Below, piece after piece: positions 1 to 12,607 of a stretch of 64,000 bases of DNA; position 1 is the stretch's first letter; every line of letters starts with the position of its first letter. The notes under the pieces were generated by a model. That model did no database searches and was not told where the DNA came from. It saw only the letters and a program-made list of their open reading frames with translations. Both the position numbers and the translations under genes were made by a program. The DNA comes from Arion vulgaris. Taxonomy: Eukaryota; Mollusca; Gastropoda; Stylommatophora; Arionidae. Location: positions 21,890,867 through 21,954,866 of the forward strand of contig CM036754.1 of NCBI GenBank assembly GCA_020796225.1. The letters run 5' to 3'.

Positions 1-2540
1 ATGGTGTATGAAAGATGATAGGCTGATCTTTAACTTAGTAAAGAGCGAGATAAGTATCTTTATACTTCTAGTGATGAAGAGATAGAATCTTTATCTTTCA
101 GTGATGAAAGGTGATACAATCCTTAAACTTTCTAGTGTGATCAAAGATGAAAACGATCTTTAAACTTTCAGTGTATGAAAGGTGATGCGATCTTTATACT
201 TCTAGTGTATGAAAGGTGATAGCAATCTTCATACTTCTAGATGAGAGAAGGGATGCGATCTTTATCATTTCTACGTGATGTGTGATGAGGCGATCTTTAA
301 ACTTGATGGTGTATGAAAGTGACACAATCTTTAACTTGATGGTGTATGATAGATGATAGCAATCTTAAACTTTCTAGTGTAATGAAAGGTGATAGCAACT
401 CTTAAACTTTCATGTGTATGAAGGTGATAGTGATCTTTATCTTCAGTGATGAAAGGTGATGGTATCTTTAAACTTGATGGTGTATGAAAGGTATAGAATC
501 TTAAACTTGATGTGTATGAAAGGTGATAGCATCTTTAAACTTTAGTGTATGAAAGGTGATAGCAATCTTTAAACTTCTAGTGTATGAAAGGGTGATAGCG
601 ATCTTTATACTTTCTGTGTATGAAAGGTGATAGCAATCTTTAAACTCTAGTGTATGAAAGATGATGGCGATCTTTAAACTTGATGATGTATGAAAGGTGA
701 TAGCAATCTTTAAACTTTCTGTGTATGAAAGGTGATAGCAATCTTTAAACTTTCAGTGTATGAAAGATGATGGCGATCTTTAACTTGATGTGATGAAAGG
801 TGATAGCAATCTTTAAACTTTCTAGTGTATGAAAGGTGATAGCAATCTTTAAACTTTCTAGTGTATGAAAGATGATGAGCGATCTTTAAACTTGATGTGT
901 ATGAAAGGTGATGAGCATCTTTAAACTTGATGGTGTATGAAAGGTGATAGCAATCTTTAAACTTGATGGTGTATGAAAGATGATGAGCGATCTTTATACT
1001 TGCTGATGTATGAAAGGTGATAGCAATCTTTAAACTTGATGGTGTATGAAAGGTGATAGCAATCTTTATACTTGATGGTGTATGAAAGGTGATAGCGATC
1101 TTTAAACTTTCTAGTGTATGAAAGGTGATAGCAATCTTTATACTTGATGGTGTATGAAAGGTGATAGCGATCTTTAAACTTGATGGTGTATGAAAGGTGA
1201 TGAGCGATCTTTATACTTGCTGATGTATGAAAGGTGATGAGCGATCTTTATACTTTCTGATGTATGAAAGGTGATGAGCGATCTTTATACTTGATGGTGT
1301 ATGAAAGGTGATGAGCGATCTTTATACTTGATGTGTATGAAAGGTGATGAGCGATCTTTATACTTTCTGATGTATGAAAGGTGATGAGCGATCTTTATAC
1401 TTTCTGATGTATGAAAGGTGATGAGCGATCTTTATACTTGAGGGTATGAAAGATGATGAGCGATCTTTATACTTGCTGATGTATGAAAGATGATGAGCGA
1501 TCTTTATACTTGCTGATGTATGAAAGGTGATGAGCGATCTTTATACTTGCTGATGTATGAAAGATGATGGGCGATCTTTATACTTGCTGATGTATGAAAG
1601 GTGATAGCAATCTTTAAACTTGATGGTGTATGAAAGATGATGAGCGATCTTTATACTTGCTGATGTATGAAAGATGATGAGCGATCTTTATACTTTCTGA
1701 TGTATGAAAGGTGATGAGCGATCTTTATACTTGATGGTGTATGAAAGGTGATGAGCGATCTTTATACTTGCTGATGTATGAAAGATGATGAGCGATCTTT
1801 ATACTTTCTGATGTATGAAAGGTGATGAGCGATCTTTATACTTGTATGTATGAAAGGTGATGAGCGATCTTTATACTTGCTGATGTATGAAAGATGATGA
1901 GCGATCTTTATACTTTCTGATGTATGAAAGGTGATGAGCGATCTTTATACTTTATGGTGTATGAAAGGTGATGAGCGATCGTTATACTTGATGGTGTATG
2001 AAAGGTGATGAGCGATCTTTATACTTTCTGGTGTATGAAAGGTGATGAGCGATCTTTATACTTGATGGTGTATGAAAGGTGATGAGCGATCTTTATACTT
2101 TCTGGTGTATGAAAGGTGATGGGCGATCTGTATACTTGATGGTGTATGAAAGGTGACGAAGATATGTGTATACTTTATGGTGATAACTGCGACTTTTATA
2201 GTTTCTGATGTATGAAAAGGTGACAAAGAACTCAATAAGTTTCTGATGTATGAAAAGGTGACGAATATCTCAATAAGTTTCTGATGTATGAAAAGGTGAC
2301 GAATATCTCAATAAGTTTCTGATGTATGAAAAGTGACGAAGATCTAATAAGTTTCTGATGTATGAAAAGGTGATGAAGATCTTAAGTTTCTGATGTATGG
2401 AAAAGGTGACGAAGACCTTAATAAGTGCCTGATGTATGGAAAAGGTGATGAAAATCGTAATACGTTTCTGATGTAGGTAAAAGGTGACGAAGATCTTCAT
2501 ACGTTTCTGATATATGGAAAGGTGTCAAAGATCTGTATAC
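1..2540. repeat. 36/37-bp minisatellite array
   Basis: About 60-70 head-to-tail units, each containing gtatgaaaggtgat and then atcttta(a/t)actt. Units with 'gatagcaatc' are 36 bp and units with 'gatgagcgatc' are 37 bp. The array is already running at base 1. The first ~900 bp carry many one-base losses, 1000-2150 is clean, and 2150-2540 is a diverged variant ('gtttctgatgtatgaaaaggtgacgaa' type, broken up). A stray monomer lies near 5239-5270. No gene is seen; short reading frames inside are repeat artefacts. Confidence 0.95.
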
Positions 2541-2885
2541 CCTACACATTCATTAAAGAAAGACGAAACGCCTTCTATAAGTGAAAGGAGAATGTATTTA
2601 ACATTATATCCAACATACAACGAAGCTGTAGTGTAGATGTTACAATCACTGAACAATGTCCATCGTTTATGTTTATTCACGGATCTAAATCACGCTCATT
2701 GGAAACATATTGCAACTAAACACTAAAATAAACACAAGTCTTTACATTTTCTATAATTGGAGCACGGCGGGTGATGTAGAATAATCCACTACCTAATATC
2801 AATTGAGTGTAGCAGCATACCGTAAATTTAGCCTCCCTCATCCTCGCAAAGAAACAAAACATAATTCAATAATGTCTAAAGGAAA
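2541..2885. other. Unassigned AT-rich spacer
   Basis: No coding frame with family resemblance, RNA gene or clear repeat was recognised between the minisatellite and the first SINE. Confidence 0.5.
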
Positions 2886-3125
2886 GGTGAAGGATTGACT
2901 TCACTGCACCAGGTTTCCGCATATGGTTTCCTCGTCCCTGTCGACAAAGATGGCATCCCGTCTGCTGAGAGCTTTGCACAAAGCTCGAGCTCCGTAGCTC
3001 CGGCGACAATGCTAGAGATCTCATGAGATAATTGTGCATGTGCACGGTCCGGATTCGAACTCACAACCTTCAATACGACAGGTAAACGACTTAACCATTC
3101 AATATTGTTAGAAGAATCAAGAATG
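2886..3125 (-). mobile_element. tRNA-derived SINE, family C
   Basis: On the minus strand a tRNA-like head reads tggttaagtcgtttacctg (box A-like) and then gagttcgaatccgg (box B). A body follows with 'ctttgtgcaaagctctcag' and a 'cactgcaccaggtttcc'-type end. The same body is at 3265-3510 (opposite strand) and 15708-16225. No target duplication was identified. Confidence 0.7.
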
Positions 3126-3264
3126 AGTGCGAAAATACTCAAAAAATGAAAGGATAAGTATATAGAATGATGTAATGTGAATCACATAAGCGCTTAGTTA
3201 CATAGGACCAGTTAGTCCACGAGCGTTACGTCCTTTTTAGTAAGAATAAGATGGACGTTTGATA

Positions 3265-3510
3265 AACGATACAACAATAATTAGCTATGCCCTTGTCTTG
3301 CGAAAGTCGTGGGTTCAAATTCGGATCGTGTCGTCCTGTTCACGAATGTATTTATTCAAGAGACCCCTAGGATTGTTGCAGGAGCTACAGTGTTCGTGCT
3401 TTGTGTAATAATCTCAGCAGGTGACGTGTCATTTCTGCGTAGAGGACCGAGCCATATGGAGTAAAACCCGGTGCAATGAAGTTAGTGCTTCGGTCTTAGA
3501 CCCTTTAAAC
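3265..3510 (+). mobile_element. tRNA-derived SINE, family C (inverted mate)
   Basis: Plus-strand copy of the family at 2886-3125. Box B-like gtgggttcaaattcgg lies near 3308, followed by body landmarks 'gctttgtgtaataatctcag' and 'cccggtgcaatgaagt'. The two copies form an inverted pair about 140 bp apart. Confidence 0.65.
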
Positions 3511-3589
3511 TTATAAGTCAATAAGTAATGAAATTAAAGTTCTTACAAAATGTTCACCAACACATTCTTCTCTATCTCTCTCTCTCTCA

Positions 3590-4020
3590 TCTCTGCGTCG
3601 CTCTTAAGCCGTTTAATCATATAGGTTATTTAAACACCCAAACCAAAACAAGGATGTACGGTACAAGCCTTCGTACCAATCGAAGCTCAAGGTTTATCTT
3701 CGGTGTTTGTATCGGTTCAAACCACATTTACTGGTTCGCTCTCCGTTAGCCTTTTGCTATCCCAAGCCAAAACTCACAAGGCAGCAGGTTGCTTTTGTCT
3801 TTCAGGGCAGCGACCCGTAGACGACCTGCCCTCCCGGGCTGATGAGCATCATCTGCCCAGCTATACCAGTCTTGTTAATGGACTGCTTGGTTTACCTACC
3901 GTCCAGTTTTGTGTAAGGTTTGCTCCGCTAGCCTCCGATTGGGTAATTCGCCGGTGCTTGGAGTATGTGCACTGCCGCTGAGATCGTCATGTGTAAGAAA
4001 GAGATCGGAGCACATATGTT
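3590..4020 (+). repeat. Interspersed repeat X (partial)
   Basis: Shares segments such as 'ctgccctcccgggct', 'ctgcttggtttacc' and 'cgtccagttttgtgta' with 33840-34260 (+), 37360-38500 (-) and 52560-53540 (+). Class unknown; no diagnostic protein domain was seen. Confidence 0.6.
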
Positions 4021-4439
4021 TACTCCCCGAAGTGCAATGATGATGGTCATATCAATCAAATAAAATCAATCAAAGTCAATAAGTTGTTCATGACAACAGT
4101 ATTGTTGTTGCGTTCGCTTGAATCAAACAAGATGGAGAGAGAGAGAAAATCAAACAAGTTAACCACTTGTTGTGATCTGTGTGATTTGCACCGTCGACCA
4201 GATCTTCTACATGCCTGGTCACAAATTTGTTGACTGGATACCATTATCGTAGAAGGGCCAATCCTCCATTTTCACTTGATGTTTATAGAACTAGTTCATT
4301 CATTCCCGTTTTATCGGTTCACTGGGTAGTCATATCGACCCTTCAAGATCAATATCGACTAATGTGGGAACCACTGCTATCTACTCTTTAAAGTATTGGC
4401 ATTAGATTTCAGTTCTTCTTCTGCGTTCTAGATAAACCA
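4021..4439. other. Non-coding spacer with a small SINE-1 fragment
   Basis: Only a short piece resembling the SINE-1 end ('gttaaccacttgttgtgat', near 4157) and a (ga)n run were recognised. Confidence 0.4.
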
Positions 4440-4685
4440 TCCTTCTTTCTTCTTCTTCTTCGAACGCTCCATATTGACCACTTGTTAACCACTCTGTGTG
4501 ATTTGTATGTGATCTGAGCCTAAGAGCGATTGTGCCAGTTATGCGCTTACAAGTAGGCCAGGACATCGGATTCCTGAGAAGCTTTTTATTTACTAGGGTA
4601 GCTTTCCTAGGTCCTACACCAGTCGCCTCTGACATGCCGTGTAGGTCGCAGCGATACTATTCTTTGCTTCCCACTCGGGCAGATT
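4440..4685 (-). mobile_element. SINE-1 copy with (GAA)n tail
   Basis: Minus orientation. The tail appears as cttcttcttcttcg, then ccacttgttaaccactc, gtaggccaggacatc and the core (here cagtcgcctctgacatgc, slightly deleted). SINE-1 is about 260 bp and is the commonest repeat in the window. Its core, in sense, is catgtcgtaagaggcgact. Confidence 0.85.
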
Positions 4686-4744
4686 AACCATTCAAGTTAC
4701 TCAGATTCCTTTTTCTTCATTCTCTGTGTTCAGGGATAATAAAA

Positions 4745-5005
4745 TCATGACGCCTAATAAGGTACCTCTGATTTTGCGTGACGGATTACTTTCCTTATTA
4801 ACAGTGTCCCTACCATTCAGGCGAGCCTTAATCCGACTTCTGGGGCACTTGTAATAGAGATCACAAGGTAAAGGATCATGATTTAATCCAATTCAACTAC
4901 ACACTGAAAATTGTTAGCACAAGCTGTCTTCGAACCCCGGAATTTCCAAGACAAGTGGCCATTAGTGCAGCGTGTTATCAACTTCGTTACCGGCGACCAT
5001 GGCAT
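4745..5005 (-). mobile_element. tRNA-derived SINE, family D
   Basis: Minus-strand head contains gataacacgctgcac (box A-like) and ccggggttcgaagac (box B). Related copies are at 33533-33790 (-) and 58680-58940 (+). Confidence 0.6.
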
Positions 5006-5139
5006 TTACTGTCTATAGTACCGCTTTTTTAGGGCGGTGTAGAACAGGTGGGACGAGAGCCTGTGTAATTTAATGGAAGCATGGCTAGTGTAGTCGTCGC
5101 GAAGCTGTTCAAGTTAGGAGTTTTCATTTACTCCCACAA

Positions 5140-5225
5140 CAGAACATTTTTTTTTGCCTTACCGTGAATTGAACACGGATTTCCCGCATGGGAGCCACAT
5201 TCTAACCAATTCGGCCAGACGCTTC
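5140..5225 (-). other. tRNA-like box A/B segment
   Basis: On the minus strand 'tctggccgaattggttag' resembles box A and 'gtgttcaattcacgg' box B at roughly tRNA spacing. The acceptor ends do not pair convincingly, so this is more likely a SINE head or tRNA pseudogene than a working tRNA. Confidence 0.35.
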
Positions 5226-5424
5226 TTCGTTAGGCCAGACTTTATACTTGCTGGTGTATGAAATGTATGACCACAGTTACATGGATAATGCTAGACTCAA
5301 CATGAATCAAAACCTTAGAACAATGGAATTCATGTTAAATACAAGCCAGGTACCCAATAAAATATGCATGCTGTCTGGGATCAGCCTATTGGAAGTGAAC
5401 AAAACAATCTCACTTTAATTATGA

Positions 5425-5765
5425 CGTTCTAGTTATTGGTTACTCAACCGACGTTACAACACTTCGAACAGACCTATGATGATGATGATGCTCAGTCCAT
5501 CACATCACATATTAAAATGTTAGCATGCTTAGAATTCCCGTAACCGTTGTAGGACATGTGGGAAGAGAGACTGAGGAATTTAATGGCGCATGGCTAGTGC
5601 AGTCGTCCGAAGCTGTTCAGGTTAGGATTTTTCATTATGCTAAATGTATCCCTCACAACATATATGAATGTTTGCATGCTAAGAGTTCCCGTTGGTTAAA
5701 CACACTCCTCATACGTCCAGCTTTGCTTCTACAACGTGTGATTTCAAGATTCTTAACAAAACTGA
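5425..5765 (+). repeat. Repeat H (MITE-free copy, interrupted)
   Basis: Matches 44090-44455 (+), 14395-14905 (-) and 22535-22710 (-). Landmarks are 'attggttactcaaccgac', 'ggttaaacacactcct' and 'acgtgtgatttcaag'. About 150 bp of unrelated DNA (5500-5655) interrupts it. TTAA at 5753-5756 corresponds to the position where the 14.6-kb copy carries a piggyBac-type MITE. Confidence 0.7.
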
Positions 5766-5904
5766 ATAAATGAAATATCAAATTCAACGTCCTTACCCAT
5801 ATGCATTTGTTCAGAGAATACCCATATGTAATTTCGGAGTTCAACTCACTTAGTGATAGGAAGAATGTTAAGAAGAGAAGCGTCAACATCATATTCAAAT
5901 GCCA

Positions 5905-6180
5905 TGACACGCCTGTGTGGTGCCGGGGCACGCAAGGGAAACAAAGAATAGCACCACTACGACATACAATGCATGCCGTAAAAGGCGACTGATGTAAGAC
6001 ATAGGGGAACCTACCTTAGTAAATAAAAAGCGTCGCAGAAATCGGATGTGCTGGCCTACTTGTAGGCGCATAACTGGCACATATCACAATCACTCAGGCT
6101 CAGATCACGTACAAATCATACAGAGTGGTTAACAAGTGATCGATATGAAGCGTACGAAGAAGAAAAAGAAAAAATATCAT
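5905..6180 (+). mobile_element. SINE-1 copy, near full length
   Basis: Starts 'gcctgtgtggtgccgggg', passes through a diverged core (gcatgccgtaaaaggcgact) and ends in gcgtacgaagaagaaaaag. It includes the whole ~265-bp consensus. Confidence 0.9.
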
Positions 6181-6760
6181 GACATAAAATTGAAATGTCC
6201 AAGACATCACAAAATCTGCTGAATTGCATGCTATTGAAACTTTAATGCCTTTTTTATGGGTATCGTTAACATTTATTTATTTTCTGTCAACTACATTCTG
6301 TATAAAATGGTTGCCAGTGGAGCGAAGTGTAGTATACAACGATACAGATTACAGCATTGACCACGCTGTAATCCTAGTAATGCAGCGTCATGCATTAATA
6401 AGACTGGACTGAAAAGCAATTCCATCCTTATTTATGTTCACTACAACGGCAGAGTTCACCTTCAGAAATATAATTCAAAACTAGAAATGTTGTGGTTGCT
6501 GTTAATATATATAATATTGTATTTATTCATTATATATTTGTTAGCTTAGAATATTATGTGCAGCTTCAATGAGCGTTTGTAGCAAGGGCCGGTATTCCCC
6601 ATACCATTTTTCATATCGTTGACCTTGTTAATTCCCTTGACACCCAACGCATGTATTATTACTAAATGTGGAAAATGCAATGTTTGCAATTAATTGCTAG
6701 CAAATTCTCAATAGTTGATGACTTTAGCTTCTGATAAATTCATGAGTAGAATCGATTGTC
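6181..6760. other. AT-rich spacer, nothing recognised
   Basis: No convincing coding, RNA or repeat signal. Confidence 0.4.
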
Positions 6761-6763
6761 GAC

Positions 6764-6870
6764 ATGCCGTTTAATTTAAAGGAACAAGGGATTGAGCGAG
6801 TTGCACAGGACAGAACGGTATGGAGAAATTACTTGAGGCCCTATGTAACATTTAACGGTACGAAAGGAAT
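6764..6870 (+). mobile_element. LINE ORF2 3' tail fragment
   Basis: The translation includes IERVAQDRTVWRNYLRPYV, the 'aqDR..W...' signature near the C terminus of many non-LTR ORF2 proteins. The same tail with the same downstream sequence occurs at 19035-19335, 29590-29990 (both +) and 23480-23750, 33040-33200 (both -). Confidence 0.55.
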
Positions 6871-7565
6871 GGATATATATATAGATCAATGTCTAAGATA
6901 CAAATCAAACCTAACACTACACTTCTTCATAAACATGTATCGTGCTCTTCGCAAAACGACGCTAGACAGTTCTTCCGTTTCCTCCATCGTCTTTTTCAGT
7001 GTTTCTTTAATAACGTATCGCAGCCTTCGTACACTACCACTTATTCCGGGAAACATCGCTCTCTCTCTCTCTCTCTCAACCACTGTAACATGTAAATGTG
7101 ACTATAATATTTCAAGAGTCTAAAATCTCATATACAAAAACGACAAAGAGAATGAGACCACGAGGCAAAACAAGAAAATGATGAAGATAACATTGAATTT
7201 GTCTAAAAATACTAGGAGTCAACATGTGGGAAGAGGAGGTAAAAAAAAAAAATGGCGGGGTGATATCTGCAGCAATGAACCTCAAAGACTAGGAAAGCTG
7301 ATTTAACAAAAAAGATAGAAATGGAATGTATGTCAGTAAGATTATTTGCTATAGCAGCTCTCCGAGGAACAGTGGGTGGGAAAGAAGACCTGGACACCCA
7401 AAGAAAACACGGAAAACTGTGGGGGAAAATGGAAAGAAAGTGGTCTGAATTGAGAAACAATTGTAGAAATGTGACAAATCGGCAACAGTAGAATATCTTG
7501 TAGAAGACATATGTCTCAAACGAGACACGAAAACGATATAGATAAACATAGAAACTTGTGTTAAT
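6871..7565. other. Spacer with (CT)n run
   Basis: A short (ct)n run lies near 7060-7077. A stretch at 7360-7450 may be a very decayed LINE tail, but I cannot support it. No gene is seen. Confidence 0.35.
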
Positions 7566-7708
7566 TTAACTCTTAGTGAACCAGGGCAATAGCCATGTTT
7601 TAACAAGCCATAGTTTTTAGAAGACAAAACGCCCTTTAGCATGGCTCCGAGTAAAAAGGCGTCCAACCAAAAGCCATGTAGTGTGGCGTTTGGTCCACAA
7701 AGAGTTAA
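7566..7708. mobile_element. piggyBac-type MITE, copy 1
   Basis: A short element flanked by TTAA on both sides (7566-7569 and 7705-7708). Its ends are inverted repeats: ctcttagtgaacca on the left and the complement of tggtccacaaagag on the right. It has no coding capacity. TTAA target duplication is the hallmark of piggyBac transposition. A second copy is at 14575-14719. A (ta)n microsatellite follows at 7715-7745. Confidence 0.8.
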
Positions 7709-7810
7709 GTAAACTATATATATATATATATATATAAATATATATTCAATGTATATATTCTCCTGAGACAAAGAGGCCAATGATGAGATATATATATATA
7801 TATATATAAA

Positions 7811-8165
7811 CGTATGTTGAAATACAAATATGTATGACTCAAATGTGATCAGAGAGCAAGTTTTCAGACTGGCTTATATTGAGAAGAAAATAGCATTGGC
7901 TAATTCTCTCTAATGCTAGCATCAATCAGCCAAAAAGACGCACCTTTCACAAATGGAAGTGCTAGAACAGCTATTATCAGTTTTAGAATGACTGGAACTA
8001 AAGAACATGATCCATCAAAAAATATATCATTTGAGAACAGACACAAATGTAACAAAATGATAAAGCACTACATTGTTTCGTCAGACAGGTTCGTTCTACC
8101 GCTATTTGATAATCTTTTTTTTAATCTGCTAAACTAAGAATAGTTATCAGAATTGATACTCATTA
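7811..8165. other. Spacer, nothing recognised
   Basis: No family-level coding signal or repeat recognised. Confidence 0.35.
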
Positions 8166-8169
8166 TTTA

Positions 8170-8300
8170 TGTTTGGGTGGCTGTAGCAGTCAAGTGGTTA
8201 TAGATGGTTTCGTAATTCAGAGATCAGAATTGCTCCCAGGTGTACGACGAACTCCCTAGTAGATGCAATTATAAAGCGGTGAACTTGGGCTATGTGTTAA
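8170..8300 (+). mobile_element. Possible SINE head remnant
   Basis: 'ggctgtagcagtcaagtgg' resembles tRNA box A; box B is only weakly recognisable. Single copy in the window. Confidence 0.3.
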
Positions 8301-8351
8301 TCAAAGAAAAATAGCGACGAAGAAACATTGGGTGCATCATAAATACTACGC

Positions 8352-8545
8352 TCAAGTAATTAAAATCAAAACCAAAAAAATATGAGGAATATTGAAAAAT
8401 AAGTTGTTGCGTCTAAATGTTTCTGACAAATAGCAAGCGCTGCTGGTGTGGTCTATTTCTGAATAAACATTCAGTCTCTTAACCCTTTCAACCCGCCCTC
8501 CCGATATTACAGTATCTAGTATCAGTGTTCTTATACCCATGGTCC
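8352..8545 (-). mobile_element. Possible piggyBac-like terminus
   Basis: TTAA at 8479 followed by ccctttcaacccgccctccc and then gatatt closely resembles the sequence after TTAA at 51673 (cccttagaacccgatctccc then gatatt). CCCTT directly inside TTAA is typical of piggyBac ends. The opposite end was not found. Confidence 0.3.
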
Positions 8546-8639
8546 CTATGTATAGGGATGAGAGCTTCTCTTCGTTATTCCACGGTGTTCAAAGATAAAC
8601 AAAAGAATTCCCACTTGAATGAATGAGCCAGGTATGAGA

Positions 8640-8970
8640 GTTATAAGTCATCAATATTCGGAAAGATGTGAACTCAGTGCTGCGACAGTCCTCACGGATT
8701 GTATATCAGCTGGTCTAATGTTAATTATGGTGTTCAACATGGGTGGGTATATACCTATCGCTCGTTCTGGTGGATATTATGGAGGGAATGGTGCCTGGAA
8801 GAAGAATGAGAGGAATACATAGAAGACGATGGGTCCAAGATGTCATTGGCGATTTGAGAATGACTGATTCTGACGCCGGTTAACTTGTACAGAACAGAGA
8901 GGTTTTCAGGACTGATGTCATGGGAGCCAAGTTCTGAAAGGGACAAGCTACTTGATGATGATGAATGAAA
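8640..8970 (+). mobile_element. LINE ORF2 3' tail fragment
   Basis: Around 8790-8940 the plus strand encodes MRGIHRRRWVQDVIGDLRMT and, after one stop, LVQNREVFRTDVM. This matches the 'RGRPrkRW.dDi...aqdR..fR..v..a' terminal region of non-LTR reverse transcriptase proteins. Decayed. Confidence 0.65.
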
Positions 8971-9119
8971 AAAAGACAATCGAATGTGATGGCAGGGGAA
9001 ATATTTGGGGACGAAAAAGTAACTTGAAGACATTAACTTCGGGGACGATATAACACTATTTGTATACACTAAGAAGGACACACGGGAGAAAACAAATATA
9101 GTTACGTCAACCGGCCAAG

Positions 9120-9760
9120 TCAATAGGTCTAAAAATCAATACCAATAAACGCAAAGTTCTGATAATAAATGCAAAAAAAAAAAACACAGAGGAGATTATG
9201 GTAGAAAGAAGAAGAATAGTAGAAGAGTTCAAATATCTGCGCAGATAGGGAATCATAGATATGGGAATGTAGAAGAAATCAATACAAGATTGGAAGGCGA
9301 CTGCAGAATTCCGATCACTGGACAACGTGTAAAGGACACAAGACTAAACTCTTCTACGCTCGGTCTTACTGTACGAATCAAATATATAGAAAACAAAGAT
9401 CAAGTCGCAGAAGAGGCATTGAAGGAAGGTGACACATAAGAACTCTCTGAATTCGTTTGGATCTCATCCGATACATAGGCATCAACAATATCAACGAGGA
9501 AATAACAAAAGACGAGGATGTGGTTGGGACATACAATGAGAATTCAATAGACCAGACATGCACATATGGCTAGGAGCTGGAATCCGCGAGGAAAGAGAGG
9601 TAGGGGAAGACCTAGAGAGACATGAAAACGAAATGTTGGCAGATAAAGAGAAGAGGTGAGAATGACCAGGTATGAACTAAGTTGAATTGCGCAAGACAGA
9701 TCTGGCTGGAGAAAATCTAACAGAAGAAATAGATGTGGGAGTTACGATAGACATAAACTG
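9120..9760 (+). mobile_element. Decayed LINE ORF2 C-terminal region
   Basis: Frame-broken translation shows 'VEEFKYL', then 'GRGRPRET'-like and 'AQDRSGW'-like segments near 9590-9720. A separate copy from the fragment at 8640-8970. Confidence 0.55.
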
Positions 9761-10019
9761 CCAAGGACTATCATGATGGCAAAGTTCTGCACAGTACAGG
9801 CTACTGGATTGTGATATGAACTTGCCATTATCGTTTATTGTTGGGACGATATGGACAAGAACATGTATATTACAGTATTATAATTAGCAAGGAAAGATTT
9901 CTAACATGCGACCACACAACGATTTCAGTTTGGACGATATTTACAAATGTTCCTTCTATACGAGACTTCTTAGGATTCATCACGTCGTATCGTTTCAATG
10001 TACTATTTACTTGAGATTT

Positions 10020-10160
10020 ATGTTTTAGTTTATTTATTATTTCGTGTTCGTTTATGTTTTCTTGATAAAGGCCTACGGTCGAAAGTTGTGTTGTCATTTT
10101 TCTTATGTAATCATTTATTGTTTTTTGTTAATGTAATACTGTAATTAACCTGTTCTTATC
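10020..10160 (+). mobile_element. Penelope-like end with hammerhead-like motif, copy 1
   Basis: Contains cttgataaaggcc-tac-ggtcgaaag at 10061-10085. The same layout recurs 252 bp downstream and at 36314-36350, 37021-37054 and 51579-51615. Tandem direct copies are typical of Penelope-like pseudo-LTRs; the assignment rests on the GIY-YIG domain next to the 36.3-kb copy. Confidence 0.5.
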
Positions 10161-10264
10161 CACATCACCCGTTTACTCAGTATTACCCATGAGATATTCA
10201 CCTTCAGATGATACGTGCTAGGAGACAGGTCCGTATGCTAGTATCAATTTATTGTTATCCTTAG

Positions 10265-10450
10265 TTAAAACTATGTTTTAGTCTATTTAGTATTCTGTGT
10301 CTGTATTTGTTTTCTTGACAAAGGCATATGGTCGAAACGTCGAGTGCTGTTTATTTTCATATTTAATCATTTATTTGTCCTAGCTTATGTGAAAATGTAA
10401 TTTACGTATCTTTAGTCCGTATCGTTCATTTACTAAGTATTATCCAAGCC
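10265..10450 (+). mobile_element. Penelope-like end with hammerhead-like motif, copy 2
   Basis: Direct repeat of the segment at 10020-10160. Motif cttgacaaaggc-atat-ggtcgaaacg at 10313-10339. Flanking 'gttttagt(c/t)tattta' and 'tta(a)tcattta' are shared with copy 1. Confidence 0.5.
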
Positions 10451-11504
10451 TCCCAGCGGTTGTTTCCAGATCTCATCCGATCCGGTCTGGCCACCTCAGA
10501 TATGTAGATTATCGTGCATGGTTTTATTATTTGAAAGAAATTCTCAATACAACAAAATTCCCAACACATTCTTATTAGACCTGCTCCCAATAAATTGATG
10601 ATATTTAAAACTGATATAACCTCACATTATATTCATCACTCTGTAGACATCACATTCGAAGACCAATGTCTGGACGTGAGGCAACTTAACATTACTGATA
10701 AATAAATCATATTCGTTATTGAGTACTTCTGGTTGGAGGGTCGCTAGGGGATTTATTAGATGTCAGTGTAACAGTACATAACACCAAGATTTTAGTACCG
10801 AGCCGGTGCAACCTTCCGGCATATTTCATTCTAATCGTCAATATCTGTGGACTGATTGTGACAATGAAGGAAACAAGACGGAAATGACGTTATAGACACT
10901 TGTTCTCAATACCTCTTTCTCCTTTGACTATCGGTGTACACAGATTGTCATATAAAGTATAATTTTCCCTAGACCAAACACTAGGGTTCCTAAAGCTATA
11001 TTCTTTAAACACGATACATATTGAGGTGTGTCTTGGCGATATCTTTATTGAACAAATCAAAATCAATACAGTGTACTTTCATCTCTTCATAATAATTATA
11101 TTTTGTAATTGTTTTATTGGTTTTTTTTATTTTACCAAATGGGACGGATTAGCGCGAGCTTTCGTTTATCGAATTGAACAAGATGGTTGTGGGTTTAGTC
11201 CTACACTCCAAGTACCACAACGCGTGAGGAAAGGAAATGACCTTCCTACCCCCTGAACACTTGGGATTTAGAAACGTGAAGTAACACTCACTACATATCC
11301 TAAGATCTGAAAATGCTACGGAACATTTTTTCTTAATTAAAAAAATAATTACAAATATTCGCTGTCGCATGCTTGAAGATGCAATGTTAACATTAATGCA
11401 AACAGCGATCATCACCTCTTCTTTATTCGCGAACAACACCCCCATTCCCTAGTTAAAAAAATAAATAAGATATGGCGCCATTCTGGATGTCTTTTCCCTG
11501 TACC
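10451..11504. other. Intergenic spacer, nothing recognised
   Basis: No conserved coding, RNA or repeat signal; the short reading frames around 11026-11445 have no recognisable content. Confidence 0.4.
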
Positions 11505-11578
11505 CTGTCACCATTATCACCTGGTTAGACAGTGGAAGACTGCAGAAACATTTCATATGATCAAGTATCTATTTACAC

Positions 11579-12044
<466 letters not shown>

Positions 12045-12213
12045 ATCTACACTATACAATATCCTCAGACTAGACACTGTGATTACTGGAGATAATCTCT
12101 AATATTGGCTCACTCATGTCATCATCAGCATCAGGTTAGACAGTCCGAAGACTGGAGATAAATTTCATATGATCATGCATCTACCTACACTATACAATAT
12201 CGTCAGGCTAAAT

Positions 12214-12607
12214 CACAGGTTCCCAAACTTGTTCGTTCCACCGCCCAATTTGCAAGCCTTAAATTTTGTAACCCCACCCTTTAAATATAACAGTTTTCCG
12301 CGTTCAAGCCTTTTGATATTTTCCATGTAAATAGCAACTAATGACACATTACTGTGTATGCCGTTAAAGTATTGAACAAATAGTGGTCAATATGTGCTTC
12401 ATCTTGAATACAGCTGAGCTGTTCAATCGCAAAAACATGAATATCATTTTTTTTTAAATATATGTTATTAATTTCTTCTATAAGGAGCCACCTAGATCGT
12501 CTGAACGCCCTCCCAAATGCTTCTGAGACCACTATCGCTCTCCCCCTCCCAGAAAACTTCAGTGCCCACTGGGGGATTGGGGGCACCACCCACTTTGGCA
12601 ATCTATG
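12214..12607. mobile_element. hAT-type MITE 2
   Basis: 394 bp. Left end is CACAGGTTCCCAAAC; the complement of the right end is CATAGATTGCCAAAG. Target duplication GGCTAAAT (12206-12213) and GGCTAGAC (12608-12615) agree at 6 of 8. Terminal motifs resemble those of MITE 1, but the interior differs. Confidence 0.75.

Noticed and set aside
2270..2500. 76-residue frame next to the first minisatellite
   Set aside because: Composed of the diverged 37-bp-type units; no independent support.
5140..5225. Functional tRNA gene
   Set aside because: Box A and B are present on the minus strand but the acceptor stem does not pair; more likely a SINE head or pseudogene.
7349..7780. 143-residue minus-strand frame
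   Set aside because: It is assembled from a (TA)n microsatellite and the antisense of the piggyBac-type MITE.
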